64,000 nucleotides of DNA from Saprospiraceae bacterium. GTDB lineage: Bacteria > Bacteroidota > Bacteroidia > Chitinophagales > Saprospiraceae. The notes beneath the pieces were generated by a model, which did no database searches, was not told where the DNA came from, and saw nothing but the letters and a program-made list of their open reading frames with translations. The translations under genes and the position numbers were made by a program. The stretch is taken from positions 38,539-102,538 of the forward strand of contig JAHDHQ010000016.1 in the NCBI GenBank assembly GCA_020631235.1, given 5' to 3'. Below are positions 55,014 through 63,988 of this stretch, in pieces (position 1 is the first letter of the stretch; each line of letters opens with the position of its first letter).

Positions 55014-55568
55014 TTACCAAACTTTTTCTAGCTCCTCATTAAAGACCCACTTACTCCATTTTTTATTGTAAGTATGAATTTGCTTTGTTTCGACATTTTC
55101 TTTGTCGTAGATAGGGTATCCAGCATTTGACCATTCAAAAATACTTCCGTATAAATTGTACACGTTAGAAAATCCGATTTCCTGTAGTTTTTCCCCGATT
55201 TTCTCACTTCTATAGCCGATACTGCAATATAGGACGATTGTTTTTTCTTTGTCAATGTCGCTTAAAGATTCAAAATTTGGTTTTTCATAACCAAAGTATT
55301 GGGCACCTTGGATATGACTGGTTTCATATTCTTCTATTTCGCGTGCGTCTAGTAAAAGTATATCCGACTTTTCCATTTGCTTTAGTTCATGCACACTCAT
55401 TACAGGTACAGAAAACTGAATGCTTGAAGCTACTTTATCTTCGAAAGTAGGATTAGAGCAATAAGCGGCCACTTGGGAATGAACAACATTGGACAAACCA
55501 AATGAACAAAGAAGTACAAGGACTACAATACTTTTCTTAAACCAATTTTTTAGGACCTTTTCCGACAT
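55014..55568 (-). CDS. Exported rhodanese-domain protein
   Basis: 184 aa with signal peptide or anchor (residues 13-32, ending VVHSQ). Single rhodanese domain: LLDAREIEEYETSHI, active Cys in VLYCSIGYRSEK (about 115). Likely a periplasmic sulfur- or thiol-handling protein. The start overlaps the 3' end of the mvaD-type gene by 32 bases, so expression is coupled. Confidence 0.85.
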   Translation of the reverse strand: MSEKVLKNWFKKSIVVLVLLCSFGLSNVVHSQVAAYCSNPTFEDKVASSIQFSVPVMSVHELKQMEKSDILLLDAREIEEYETSHIQGAQYFGYEKPNFESLSDIDKEKTIVLYCSIGYRSEKIGEKLQEIGFSNVYNLYGSIFEWSNAGYPIYDKENVETKQIHTYNKKWSKWVFNEELEKVW

Positions 55569-56598
55569 GATCTTCTATTATTGTATGATTATAACACAAA
55601 GGTTTTAAACTTGATTCCCTAAAGGCATGTACATTTTTAGCTACATCATTAGGATATAGTAAATGGATATTCGGTCCTGCATCCAGGGTAAAGTAAACAG
55701 GAGTTCCTGTTTTTTCTCGATATGCTCGAATCGTATTTATCGCCGCGATGGTGTTTGGTTGCATCAACATATATCCTGGTTTAGATGCCATCATTAGGGC
55801 ATGTAAAGTCATCGCTTCTTCTTCGACAATCCTACCAAAACTATCCATATCGTTAGCTTTCATGGCTTGCACAATCTCTTCTAAGTTTTTATGTGCTTGG
55901 TCATATCTAGTAGCTGCATAAGGATTATTTTCCATTAATTGATGACCTATGGTTGATGATACAGATTTCTCTTTTGGAGAAATGATAAGTATGTCATCAT
56001 GGAAATCTAAAAAACGCTCATGTATGTCATGAGAATACTGCATAGCGTAATTATCAGAGCTGCCTTGAAACGAATGATGAGTTCCCCATATGGCAAGATC
56101 TGGATAAACACTCCGACTAGCAGAGCCACTTCCTAATCGAGCAATATTGGACGCTTTTTGTAAAAACACCGTCTCTTCCCATACTTTACCTTCGATTTGT
56201 TGGGCAATGTCACATAGTCCTAAGGCTAAAGCAGACATTGCCGAAGCTGAAGAAGCAATACCCGAAGAATGAGGGAAGGAGTTTGTCGAGTCAATGTGTA
56301 AGTGACAATGTGAAAGCCAAGTAAACGTATCTTTTAAACTTTCGATAAAGCGGATGATACGTTTTGCAAATGCTGGCTTTTCTTTTCCTTCAAAATAGAA
56401 ATCAATCTTGGGCCCATCTTTCAGCATGTGGTCATATCTATAATCAATAGATGTTTGCGTAAATGCATTAGATAAAGTAAAACTGATAGAAGGGTTTTGT
56501 GGGATTTGAATAGGTCTTTTTCCCCAATATTTTACTAAAGCTATATTTGATGGACTTTGCCATTTTACAGCTCCCGAATCATTAGCAGGTAAAATCAT
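55537..56598 (-). CDS. mvaD: Diphosphomevalonate decarboxylase
   Basis: 353 aa GHMP-fold enzyme making isopentenyl diphosphate. NIALVKYWGKRPIQIPQNPS at the start and the ATP-binding PHSSGIASSASAMSAL are diagnostic of this decarboxylase. Indicates a mevalonate pathway, known in some Bacteroidota lineages. Overlaps the rhodanese gene and follows the DUF4294 gene by 5 bases. Confidence 0.93.
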   Translation of the reverse strand: MILPANDSGAVKWQSPSNIALVKYWGKRPIQIPQNPSISFTLSNAFTQTSIDYRYDHMLKDGPKIDFYFEGKEKPAFAKRIIRFIESLKDTFTWLSHCHLHIDSTNSFPHSSGIASSASAMSALALGLCDIAQQIEGKVWEETVFLQKASNIARLGSGSASRSVYPDLAIWGTHHSFQGSSDNYAMQYSHDIHERFLDFHDDILIISPKEKSVSSTIGHQLMENNPYAATRYDQAHKNLEEIVQAMKANDMDSFGRIVEEEAMTLHALMMASKPGYMLMQPNTIAAINTIRAYREKTGTPVYFTLDAGPNIHLLYPNDVAKNVHAFRESSLKPLCYNHTIIEDHVGKGPKKLV

Positions 56599-56603
56599 GT
56601 GTT

Positions 56604-57236
56604 TTAGTTTCCTTGTAGTTCGTCATGTTCCATGCGATAGGAAACATCAAAATCATTAAGTACGGCATCCAGAATGGTATATGTTCCAGGTGTATATCCT
56701 TCTTTTAAATCATAAGAATACAACTTACCGAAACTGTGCCAGTAACTCGCAACAAATCCACCACGAACTCCCTTTATGAGTTCGTACATCGGTTTGTCGA
56801 GTTCCTTTTCTATCATTTTCATAAGGATCTTTCCTTGCAGTTTTGTCAACTTTACAAGCGGTGCTTCGAATTCCGTTTTCAACTCTTTTTGGAGTTTTTT
56901 CATGTATTTTTTGCGCTTTCTATTACTCATATTTTGGGTAGCATATTCTGCTTCACGAAATATTTTTATAGCTTCTTTTGCTAGCGGATAAACAATGGCT
57001 GCATATCGTTTAAATTTCATGTATTTGCGATAATCAGCATCAGACTTAAAGCTTCTTAATGAAGTAATGCTTATATCTTCTAAATCTGCCAAGATCAGTG
57101 TATCGCCTTCTTCGGTCACTAGAGCTGTGACGACAATTCCATCCATTTGAGTTTCGAAAATGTTTAAATCGTCATTTTGCCCAATCAATGGTAAAGTGAA
57201 GATAATGCACAGGAAAAGCTGTATTATTTTTTTCAT
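56604..57236 (-). CDS. DUF4294-family exported protein
   Basis: 210 aa with signal peptide (to LIGQ). KMKFKRYAAIVYPLAKEAIKIF-like helical segment, then a basic stretch NMSNRKRKKYMKKLQKEL, matching the DUF4294 family of Bacteroidota. Unknown function. First gene of a cluster with mvaD and rhodanese. Confidence 0.78.
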   Translation of the reverse strand: MKKIIQLFLCIIFTLPLIGQNDDLNIFETQMDGIVVTALVTEEGDTLILADLEDISITSLRSFKSDADYRKYMKFKRYAAIVYPLAKEAIKIFREAEYATQNMSNRKRKKYMKKLQKELKTEFEAPLVKLTKLQGKILMKMIEKELDKPMYELIKGVRGGFVASYWHSFGKLYSYDLKEGYTPGTYTILDAVLNDFDVSYRMEHDELQGN

Positions 57237-57321
57237 CTGATTATAGAACGTCTGTAATGTAAAATTGTTACTTAATAATATGTTGTCAAAATATTAAACA
57301 TAAAATCTTTTAAATCTTTAG

Positions 57322-57327
57322 AAGGAG
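57322..57327 (+). promoter_or_regulatory. Shine-Dalgarno sequence, unusual for this window
   Basis: AAGGAG lies 6 bases before TTG 57334 and 12 bases before ATG 57340. Most genes here have no clear SD. The spacing favours the TTG start. Confidence 0.5.
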
Positions 57328-57333
57328 CTACTT

Positions 57334-57993
57334 TTGAGTATGACTAAGATGCTTGCTAAAGGCTTTTCGGTGGTTTTTCACCCCTTGTTTATTTTGCCTT
57401 ATCTATTTTTATTTTGCTGGATCAGTTGTACACATTTATTTGAACTAATGGATGAGATGGCTTTAGTCCAGCTCATTGTTTATTTTGCGGTGAGTGCAGT
57501 GGTTCTTCCTTTGGTCGGTATCATACTGCTTAAAAAGCTGGAGTTAGTTAAGACAAATGAGATGGAGAGTAGATATGAGCGGATAGGTCCACTCATAATT
57601 ACAGGTTTGCTGTATGCATGGCTAAGTGTAAACTTTTATAGAAGTAATGGACATGTGCCTGATCCGATAACATTGGTTACTATAGGTGCTACTTTAGCTT
57701 TATTTATAGCCTTCTTTTTTAATAATTTTTTTAAGATAAGTCTACATGCAGTCGGTATCGGTGGATTAATTACCGGCGCTATTATTATGTCTATGAACTG
57801 GTCTTATGGATATGTTATTTGGTTTGATAATGCTTTTCTGCATATAATTGCTTTGGTTATTTTGATATTAGTTTTATCAGGTTTAGTTTTAAGCAGTAGA
57901 ATGTATTTAGGTGCCCACAATTTGAGCCAGATTTATCACGGTTTTGTTGTAGGTGTTTTAGGACAAGTGATTGCATTAAGAATAATGATTTAG
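57334..57993 (+). CDS. PAP2-like integral membrane protein
   Basis: 219 aa (217 from ATG 57340) with about six membrane segments. A stretch NFFKISLHAVGIGG and SSRMYLGAHNLSQIYHGF hold Ser, Arg and His residues in the spacing of acid-phosphatase/PAP2 families, but it is a Bacteroidota subgroup with uncertain activity. dapD starts three bases after its stop. Confidence 0.65.
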   Translation: MSMTKMLAKGFSVVFHPLFILPYLFLFCWISCTHLFELMDEMALVQLIVYFAVSAVVLPLVGIILLKKLELVKTNEMESRYERIGPLIITGLLYAWLSVNFYRSNGHVPDPITLVTIGATLALFIAFFFNNFFKISLHAVGIGGLITGAIIMSMNWSYGYVIWFDNAFLHIIALVILILVLSGLVLSSRMYLGAHNLSQIYHGFVVGVLGQVIALRIMI

Positions 57994-57996
57994 TAT

Positions 57997-58812
57997 ATGG
58001 AAAAGATGATTAAGATAATTGAGGCTGCATGGGAAAACAGGAATTACCTTGAAGACGCAGATACTCAAGAAACCATTCGAGAAGTATTAGAGCAATTAGA
58101 TAAAGGAGCATTACGTGTTGCAGAACCGGATGGAAACAACTGGCGGGTTAATGAATGGGTTAAAAAAGCGGTGGTCCTATATTTTCCGATCCAACAAATG
58201 GAAACGATCGAAGTAGGGCCTTATGAATATCACGATAAGATACCACTCAAGAAACATTATAAAGAACAAGGGGTAAGAGTGGTTCCGCCTGCTGTAGTTA
58301 GGCATGGTGCTTATGTAGAAGCCGGTGCTATCTTGATGCCTAGTTATGTTAATCTAGGATCGTGGGTAGGAGCAGGAACTATGGTAGATACATGGGCAAC
58401 GGTAGGATCTTGTGCTCAAATTGGCCGGAATGTGCATTTAAGTGGAGGTGTTGGAATTGGAGGTGTGTTAGAACCATTACAAGCCACACCTACGATTATC
58501 GAAGATGATTGTTTTATAGGATCTAGAAGTATAGTTGTAGAAGGGGTTAGAGTAAGAAAAGGAGCTGTTTTGGGGGCCAATGTTGTCATTACAAAATCTA
58601 CGAGAATCATCGATGTAACAGGGACTGAAGAAAAGATATATCGTGGAGAAGTACCTGAAAATGCGGTGGTCATTCCTGGGAGTTATACCAAATCATTTCC
58701 TGCGGGCAATTATCAAGTGAGTTGTGCGCTAATCATAGGTCAAAGAAAAGAATCCACGGATAAAAAAACATCTCTTAATCAAGCATTGCGTGATCATAGT
58801 GTTGCTGTTTAA
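57997..58812 (+). CDS. dapD: 2,3,4,5-tetrahydropyridine-2,6-dicarboxylate N-succinyltransferase
   Basis: 271 aa. Lysine/meso-diaminopimelate pathway enzyme. N-terminal helical domain, left-handed beta helix of hexapeptide repeats (YVNLGSWVGAGTMVDTWATV) and GGVGIGGVLEPLQATPTIIEDD. Full length, family-typical. Confidence 0.95.
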   Translation: MEKMIKIIEAAWENRNYLEDADTQETIREVLEQLDKGALRVAEPDGNNWRVNEWVKKAVVLYFPIQQMETIEVGPYEYHDKIPLKKHYKEQGVRVVPPAVVRHGAYVEAGAILMPSYVNLGSWVGAGTMVDTWATVGSCAQIGRNVHLSGGVGIGGVLEPLQATPTIIEDDCFIGSRSIVVEGVRVRKGAVLGANVVITKSTRIIDVTGTEEKIYRGEVPENAVVIPGSYTKSFPAGNYQVSCALIIGQRKESTDKKTSLNQALRDHSVAV

Positions 58813-58823
58813 TTTTTGCATGC

Positions 58824-59801
58824 ATGTCTAATGTATCTTATAATGATTTTTTAATTCCCATGGGTTTTCCTAATTGGAAGATTTATTTACCTGATCAGTG
58901 GTACAAGCCTATTTTACAGCGCTTGGGATTTAATAAGGATGGACTGACAGGCTTAGGTCATTCTTTAATTGTTATGGTCAATGCCGAGGATGGTGAAATT
59001 GTGTATGCTGATTTTGGAAGGTATTGCGTAGCACCAACAATGGGCAGAGCAAGGATGTATATCGAAGATCCTTTGTTAAAAGTACCTTTTAAAGCCATTA
59101 TTAAAGATGGTCAAATAGAGAATATTCTGGAGATAGTAAAATGGGTATATGATGCATTCAACATCCATATGTCTGGTGGTCCTTTAATCTATAAAGTTCT
59201 CGGAAACGCATCTTTTGACAAATCGTTTGCCTTAGCTAAGGAGTTCTGTGAAAAAGGATTTATGCACTATAATATCTTTGGAAAGAAAAACTCTAACTGT
59301 TCACGGTTTGTACGTTCAGTTTTAATAGAAGGACGTAGACCAGGAAGTCTTGACTTTGCTTTTCGATTTGGCCTTATTACGCCTACTCCTGTGGATAATG
59401 TTTTTTTACTCGATAGACATAGAAGTTATCAAGTGTACGAAAACGAAAAGAATCATGAAGTGCCCCAAAAATTTCTAGACCATATTAGGTTTTATGATGG
59501 GAAACGTAATCCAGGGTATTATGATAAAGTTTTTAAAGAGTATCCTGATAGACAATGGGTAGATTGTGAAGGTATAGGTGCATACTTTAAGTATGAGGTA
59601 TTATCGACAACTCGTATGCAATTGACGAAATTTGATTTTATGTCCAATCTTGAGTGGTCAAGATCATTTAAAGTAGAATCGGGTAATTTAGATATTAACA
59701 AGTTATATACTGTAGATTTAGGTGATCATCTATATTGCTTTTTTGTGAGTCATCAAGAAGAAAAGATTCGCCTCTTGAGGGAGGATAAATACCTAGTTTA
59801 A
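58824..59801 (+). CDS. DUF6695-family protein, possible permuted papain-like fold
   Basis: 325 aa, no signal. Contains LGHSLIVMVNAEDGEIVYADFGRY (seen in pieces near residues 43-66) and later KNSNCSRFVRSVL with a Cys at about 153. The order His first, Cys second resembles circularly permuted NlpC/P60 or LRAT-like enzymes; this is my inference from motif pattern. Cytoplasmic. Ends overlapping the convergent methyltransferase by 9 bases; follows dapD by 11 bases. Confidence 0.65.
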   Translation: MSNVSYNDFLIPMGFPNWKIYLPDQWYKPILQRLGFNKDGLTGLGHSLIVMVNAEDGEIVYADFGRYCVAPTMGRARMYIEDPLLKVPFKAIIKDGQIENILEIVKWVYDAFNIHMSGGPLIYKVLGNASFDKSFALAKEFCEKGFMHYNIFGKKNSNCSRFVRSVLIEGRRPGSLDFAFRFGLITPTPVDNVFLLDRHRSYQVYENEKNHEVPQKFLDHIRFYDGKRNPGYYDKVFKEYPDRQWVDCEGIGAYFKYEVLSTTRMQLTKFDFMSNLEWSRSFKVESGNLDINKLYTVDLGDHLYCFFVSHQEEKIRLLREDKYLV

Positions 59802-60926
59802 TAGTTTTTCCAATGCATGTTCGCGTATGCCAAATTGTGCTTTTAACTGGCTAATTTCCGCGCTTTTCGAAGACGTAACATTGGTTTTTTGGCCTATAAT
59901 CATTATGTTTTTAGCCGTGTGTTCTGTAGTGATAAACTCAAAAACTTTTGTTTTATAGCCTTTTGATTCCATAATTAATGCTCTGATGCTATCTGTTAAA
60001 AGACTTGCTTGTCTTTCTAATAGAATGCCGTGTTTAAGCATAGGATGACTTGAAGCAAATGAGGCCATTTCTTTGCGTATTTGTTTTTGACAGCAGGGTG
60101 CCACTACGATTAATTGAGCTTCTTTTTTTATGGCTTTGGCAATGGCTATATCAGTAGCTGTATCGCAAGCATGAAGGGCTATCAAAGCATCTATTCTTTT
60201 TGGGTTTTCTTTATTTATATCTCCATATACAAATTGCAAATTAGGTCTATTAGTCGCTAATTTTTGAATGTTTAGGATAAGATCTTTTTTAAGATCTATG
60301 CCTTTTATAGTAAAATTTTTATTGAGTTGTTGATTAAAGTATTCATCCATCGCAAAGGTTAAATATCCTTTACCACATCCAAAATCATAGATATGGGCCT
60401 GATCTGGAAGGGATTCAAAATGGGGTTTTATGACTTCAATGAACTTGTTTATTTGACGGAATTTTTTTTGTGCTTTGTCTTTAATCTTTCCATCTTTTGT
60501 GCTTAAATCTAGCTTATGCAGAAAGGAAGCATCGGGTGGAATTAGATACGATTTTTGCTTATTGTGATGCAACTCTTCCTTGTTAGTTGTGGATCTTTTT
60601 TTCAGGCTACCTTCCCTTTTTTTATTAATAAGTAATTGCAAGTTTTGATGCTTAAGTTTTGCGTTAAGCTGTTTGTAATTTTCGATTATCGCTACTAAGC
60701 TATTTTTAAATTCACTTATTTGTAAGCTTTCAGTAAACTGTTGGTTATTTAGGAGATAGCTTTTAGAAATGGTATACTTTCCTTTTATATTTAATGCTTT
60801 AAACGAAACTTTTTTGACATTTGATTTTGTCCAAGGATCACTAGCTGTTAATGATATAAGAGACTCTTCTTTGCACGATTGGTCAATCAAATGTAGAAAG
60901 GAATCTATACTTTCTTTTGTAGGCAT
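59793..60926 (-). CDS. SAM-dependent methyltransferase (methyltransferase-32-like)
   Basis: 377 aa. The C-terminal two thirds has SAM motif YDFGCGKGYLTFAMDEYF, IKGIDLKKD and IALHACDTATDIAI with APCCQKQ, matching a group of Rossmann methyltransferases often annotated as domain 32 or 25. The N-terminal 150 residues are Lys-rich and could contact RNA. Substrate unknown. Confidence 0.83.
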   Translation of the reverse strand: MPTKESIDSFLHLIDQSCKEESLISLTASDPWTKSNVKKVSFKALNIKGKYTISKSYLLNNQQFTESLQISEFKNSLVAIIENYKQLNAKLKHQNLQLLINKKREGSLKKRSTTNKEELHHNKQKSYLIPPDASFLHKLDLSTKDGKIKDKAQKKFRQINKFIEVIKPHFESLPDQAHIYDFGCGKGYLTFAMDEYFNQQLNKNFTIKGIDLKKDLILNIQKLATNRPNLQFVYGDINKENPKRIDALIALHACDTATDIAIAKAIKKEAQLIVVAPCCQKQIRKEMASFASSHPMLKHGILLERQASLLTDSIRALIMESKGYKTKVFEFITTEHTAKNIMIIGQKTNVTSSKSAEISQLKAQFGIREHALEKLLN

Positions 60927-61062
60927 ATTTTATTAATAACAATTAAAGATAGATGTTCTACTTTTCATAAAGTAGATACTTTGGATTATGTTGATTTATT
61001 AATTTAGCGTATTAAGATGCATAATTCCTTCTAGTTAGTACTAAAAATAAAGACAATTTAAG

Positions 61063-63537
61063 ATGATACAGTGTCCTCCTGAAAAGTTAGGCTCATTTTA
61101 TTTGGGCGGCAAATATGATATGCAAAAGAAAGCTCTTACAGGCGAAGCAGTCAATTATGATTCGAGAGATTTGACTACACATGCTGTTTGTGTAGGTATG
61201 ACTGGAAGTGGAAAGACTGGATTGTGTATTGGTTTATTAGAGGAGGCAGCATTGGACAAAGTTCCAGCCATTATCATAGATCCTAAGGGTGATATGACCA
61301 ATTTGTTATTGCAGTTCGAAGATCTGGATCCATCCTCATTTAAAGAATGGATAAATCCAGATGATGCGGCACGAAAAGGAAAAACCGTAGATGAGTTTGC
61401 TAAAGGAACTGCAGAAATATGGGAAAAAGGTTTGGGGTCCTGGGGACAAGATAAAGCCCGCATAAAAGCCTTAAAAGAAGCCGTTGAGTATACCATTTAT
61501 ACACCTGGATCTGACGCAGGTATTCCTATAAATATTATGGGGTCGTTTGCAGCACCATCGATTAATTTTGATGATGATGCAGAGATGTTACGCGAAAGAA
61601 TTCAAGGAACGGTGGGTGCTCTACTCGGGATGATAGGGAGCAAGGAAGATCCAGCCAGAAGCCGAGAAGGTATTTTGTTGGCAACTTTATTTGAGCATTA
61701 TTGGAGATTGGGTGAAGATTTGGATTTGGCAAAATTGATAAATGGAATACAAAAACCGCCATTTGGCCAACTAGGTGTTTTTGATGTGGATACTTTTTAT
61801 CCTCAGAAAGATCGATTTAAAATGGCAATGGATTTTAATACTTTGGTGGCTTCACCCCAATTTAGATACTGGTTGCAAGGAGATGCTTTGGATATAGAAA
61901 CCATTTATTTTACTCCTGAAGGGAAACCAAAACATAGTATTTTTTATATCGCTCATTTATCTGAAAGTGAACGCATGTTTTTTGTCACTTTATTGCTCAA
62001 TAGTTTAATCACTTGGATGCGTAGTCAATCGGGTACTTCTAGCTTGCGAAGCCTTTTATATTTTGATGAGATCTTTGGTTATTTTCCACCAACTCAAAAT
62101 CCACCTTCCAAGAAGCCTTTATTAACTATTTTGAAGCAAGCTAGAGCATTTGGTGTAGGAGCCGTATTAGTCACGCAGAATCCTGTAGATATTGATTATA
62201 AGGGTTTGTCCAATGCTGGTACTTGGTTTATTGGAAAACTGCAGACAGAAAGAGATAAAATGCGTGTGGTCGATGGTCTTAAAGGAGCGATAGCTGAAGC
62301 CGGCTCTTCTTCGAAATTAGATTTTGATGCTTTAATAAGCGCATTAGGATCGAGAGTGTTTCTTTATCATAATGTACATGAAGCTGAGCCGATTGTATAT
62401 CATACAAGATGGGTAATGTCCTATTTGCGTGGACCTTTAACAAGACCACAAGTGAAACAATTGATGGCTAAGGAGAAGGAAGCAAGAAAAGTACAAGTGA
62501 TAAAAGAGTCTACCACTACACAAGCAAAGACAGCTCAAAGCAGCTCTGATATTATTAGTCCTAAAAGTCAGGCGCCCAGTTTAGACCCAAAAATATTGCA
62601 ACGTTATTTCGGTGTATGGAAGTCAGCCTCAGAGGCAGCACAAGAGTTGGGTAGTAGAAATCCGTATTTAAGATATGATCCTTTGGTGCTCTCAGTGGGC
62701 AAAGTGCGTTTTTATAATGCTAAGCGAGGTGTAGATAAAATTAAAGACATAGCATATTTATCATTGGGACCTGATGACTTTGGTAGAATTGATTGGCAGC
62801 ATTCTGTTGGAGTAGAAGATTGGCAAAAGAAATTAATAGAAACGGCCGATCATCCAGATACTTTAGATGTGGTTTATTCTAATGTGCCAGATTCTATGGA
62901 TAGTTTAAAGGAGGTAAAAACCATAGCAAAAGAATTTGCAAATTGGTTATATCAAAACGAAAAGACTAGTCTTTTTGAACATCCTAAACTTAAGATATTT
63001 CAAGAACAAGGTGAAACTCCGGCTGCGTTCAAAATGCGAGTTCAGCAACTTGCAAGAGAAATGAGGGATGAGGAATTGGATAAAATACAAGATAAATTCG
63101 AAGACAAGTTAGACAGTTTAGAAGATAAAATTAGGAAAGAGCAGTTTGATGTAGAAGAGGCAAGAGCCGAAGTCAGAAGTAGGAGGACAAGTGAAATGGT
63201 GGGTATGGCTGAAACCATATTTTCTGTATTTGTAAAAGGACGCTCTCGCTCTATCAGCAGTGCTACGTCAAAATCTAGAATGCGTAAAAAAGCTGCTCAA
63301 AAACTTGAGGAAAGTAGAGCTGATTTAATGGAATTAGCGGAAGATAGAGACCAATTAGAAAGAGACCTGAGTGAAGCTCTAGGTGAGGTAAGGGAAAAGT
63401 GGGAATTGATCGTCGAAGGAGTTGAAGAAAAAGAAATTACTCCTAGAAAAACCGATATTAAGGTGGATGAAATTATACTAGTTTGGCATCCATATTGGGT
63501 AGATGAACATGGAAATAAGGTGCCTGCACGAAGATAA
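61063..63537 (+). CDS. HerA-like/DUF853-DUF87 ATPase
   Basis: 824 aa. P-loop GMTGSGKT (45-52), Walker B LLYFDEIFGYFPP, and arginine-finger-like SNAGTWFIGKLQTERDKMR are arranged as in HerA/FtsK-type translocases of the DUF853 family. The last 150 residues form a strong charged coiled coil (DELDKIQDKFEDKLDSLEDK). Could act on DNA or in cell-envelope processes; unsure. The next gene starts 2 bases later. Confidence 0.83.
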   Translation: MIQCPPEKLGSFYLGGKYDMQKKALTGEAVNYDSRDLTTHAVCVGMTGSGKTGLCIGLLEEAALDKVPAIIIDPKGDMTNLLLQFEDLDPSSFKEWINPDDAARKGKTVDEFAKGTAEIWEKGLGSWGQDKARIKALKEAVEYTIYTPGSDAGIPINIMGSFAAPSINFDDDAEMLRERIQGTVGALLGMIGSKEDPARSREGILLATLFEHYWRLGEDLDLAKLINGIQKPPFGQLGVFDVDTFYPQKDRFKMAMDFNTLVASPQFRYWLQGDALDIETIYFTPEGKPKHSIFYIAHLSESERMFFVTLLLNSLITWMRSQSGTSSLRSLLYFDEIFGYFPPTQNPPSKKPLLTILKQARAFGVGAVLVTQNPVDIDYKGLSNAGTWFIGKLQTERDKMRVVDGLKGAIAEAGSSSKLDFDALISALGSRVFLYHNVHEAEPIVYHTRWVMSYLRGPLTRPQVKQLMAKEKEARKVQVIKESTTTQAKTAQSSSDIISPKSQAPSLDPKILQRYFGVWKSASEAAQELGSRNPYLRYDPLVLSVGKVRFYNAKRGVDKIKDIAYLSLGPDDFGRIDWQHSVGVEDWQKKLIETADHPDTLDVVYSNVPDSMDSLKEVKTIAKEFANWLYQNEKTSLFEHPKLKIFQEQGETPAAFKMRVQQLAREMRDEELDKIQDKFEDKLDSLEDKIRKEQFDVEEARAEVRSRRTSEMVGMAETIFSVFVKGRSRSISSATSKSRMRKKAAQKLEESRADLMELAEDRDQLERDLSEALGEVREKWELIVEGVEEKEITPRKTDIKVDEIILVWHPYWVDEHGNKVPARR

Positions 63538-63539
63538 AT

Positions 63540-63947
63540 ATGGAGCTTATAAATAATCCAAAATCGACATTGGACCATCACACCATCGTTTTATTTGATG
63601 GAGTCTGTAAGTTATGCAATGGGTTTATTAGATTTTATCATCTGCGACGCATAAATGATGACATTCGTTATCTTCCTCTGGACAGTAAAGAAGCTGCACA
63701 TTATATAAACGACAAGGCAATACTTCGGGACCTAGATACGGTCATCGTTTTAAAAAATGGAAAAAGTTTTACCCAAGCTGCAGCTATTATAGAGTTAATA
63801 AAAGACACAAAATTTCCTTGGAAACTGCTAAGCTTTGTAGCCTTATTGCCAAGTGGTGTGCTTAATACATTATATGCTTTTGTGGCTAAGCATCGGTATA
63901 AGATTTTCGGTAAAACCGATCAATGTGCGGTTAATTATAAAGAGTAA
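63540..63947 (+). CDS. DCC-family thiol-disulfide oxidoreductase (DUF393)
   Basis: 135 aa. Signature VLFDGVCKLCNGFI with Asp and CxxC at Cys23 and Cys26, then RYLPLDSKEA and a hydrophobic C-terminal part. Thiol redox activity is presumed from the family. Probably cotranscribed with the ATPase gene, with a 2-base gap. Confidence 0.87.
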   Translation: MELINNPKSTLDHHTIVLFDGVCKLCNGFIRFYHLRRINDDIRYLPLDSKEAAHYINDKAILRDLDTVIVLKNGKSFTQAAAIIELIKDTKFPWKLLSFVALLPSGVLNTLYAFVAKHRYKIFGKTDQCAVNYKE

Positions 63948-63954
63948 ATAAAAA

Positions 63955-63988
63955 AGAGGCTGTCTCAAATCGAGATAGTCTCTTTTTT
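63955..63988 (+). terminator. Terminator after the DCC gene
   Basis: Stem of 12 bp with two G-U pairs (arms 63955-63966 and 63972-63983), 5-base loop, followed by a T-run. Ends the ATPase-DCC unit. Confidence 0.87.

Noticed and set aside
60957..60976. TCTACTTT-TCAT-AAAGTAGA hairpin
   Set aside because: Perfect 8-bp stem, but between divergent genes with no known role; too little to call.
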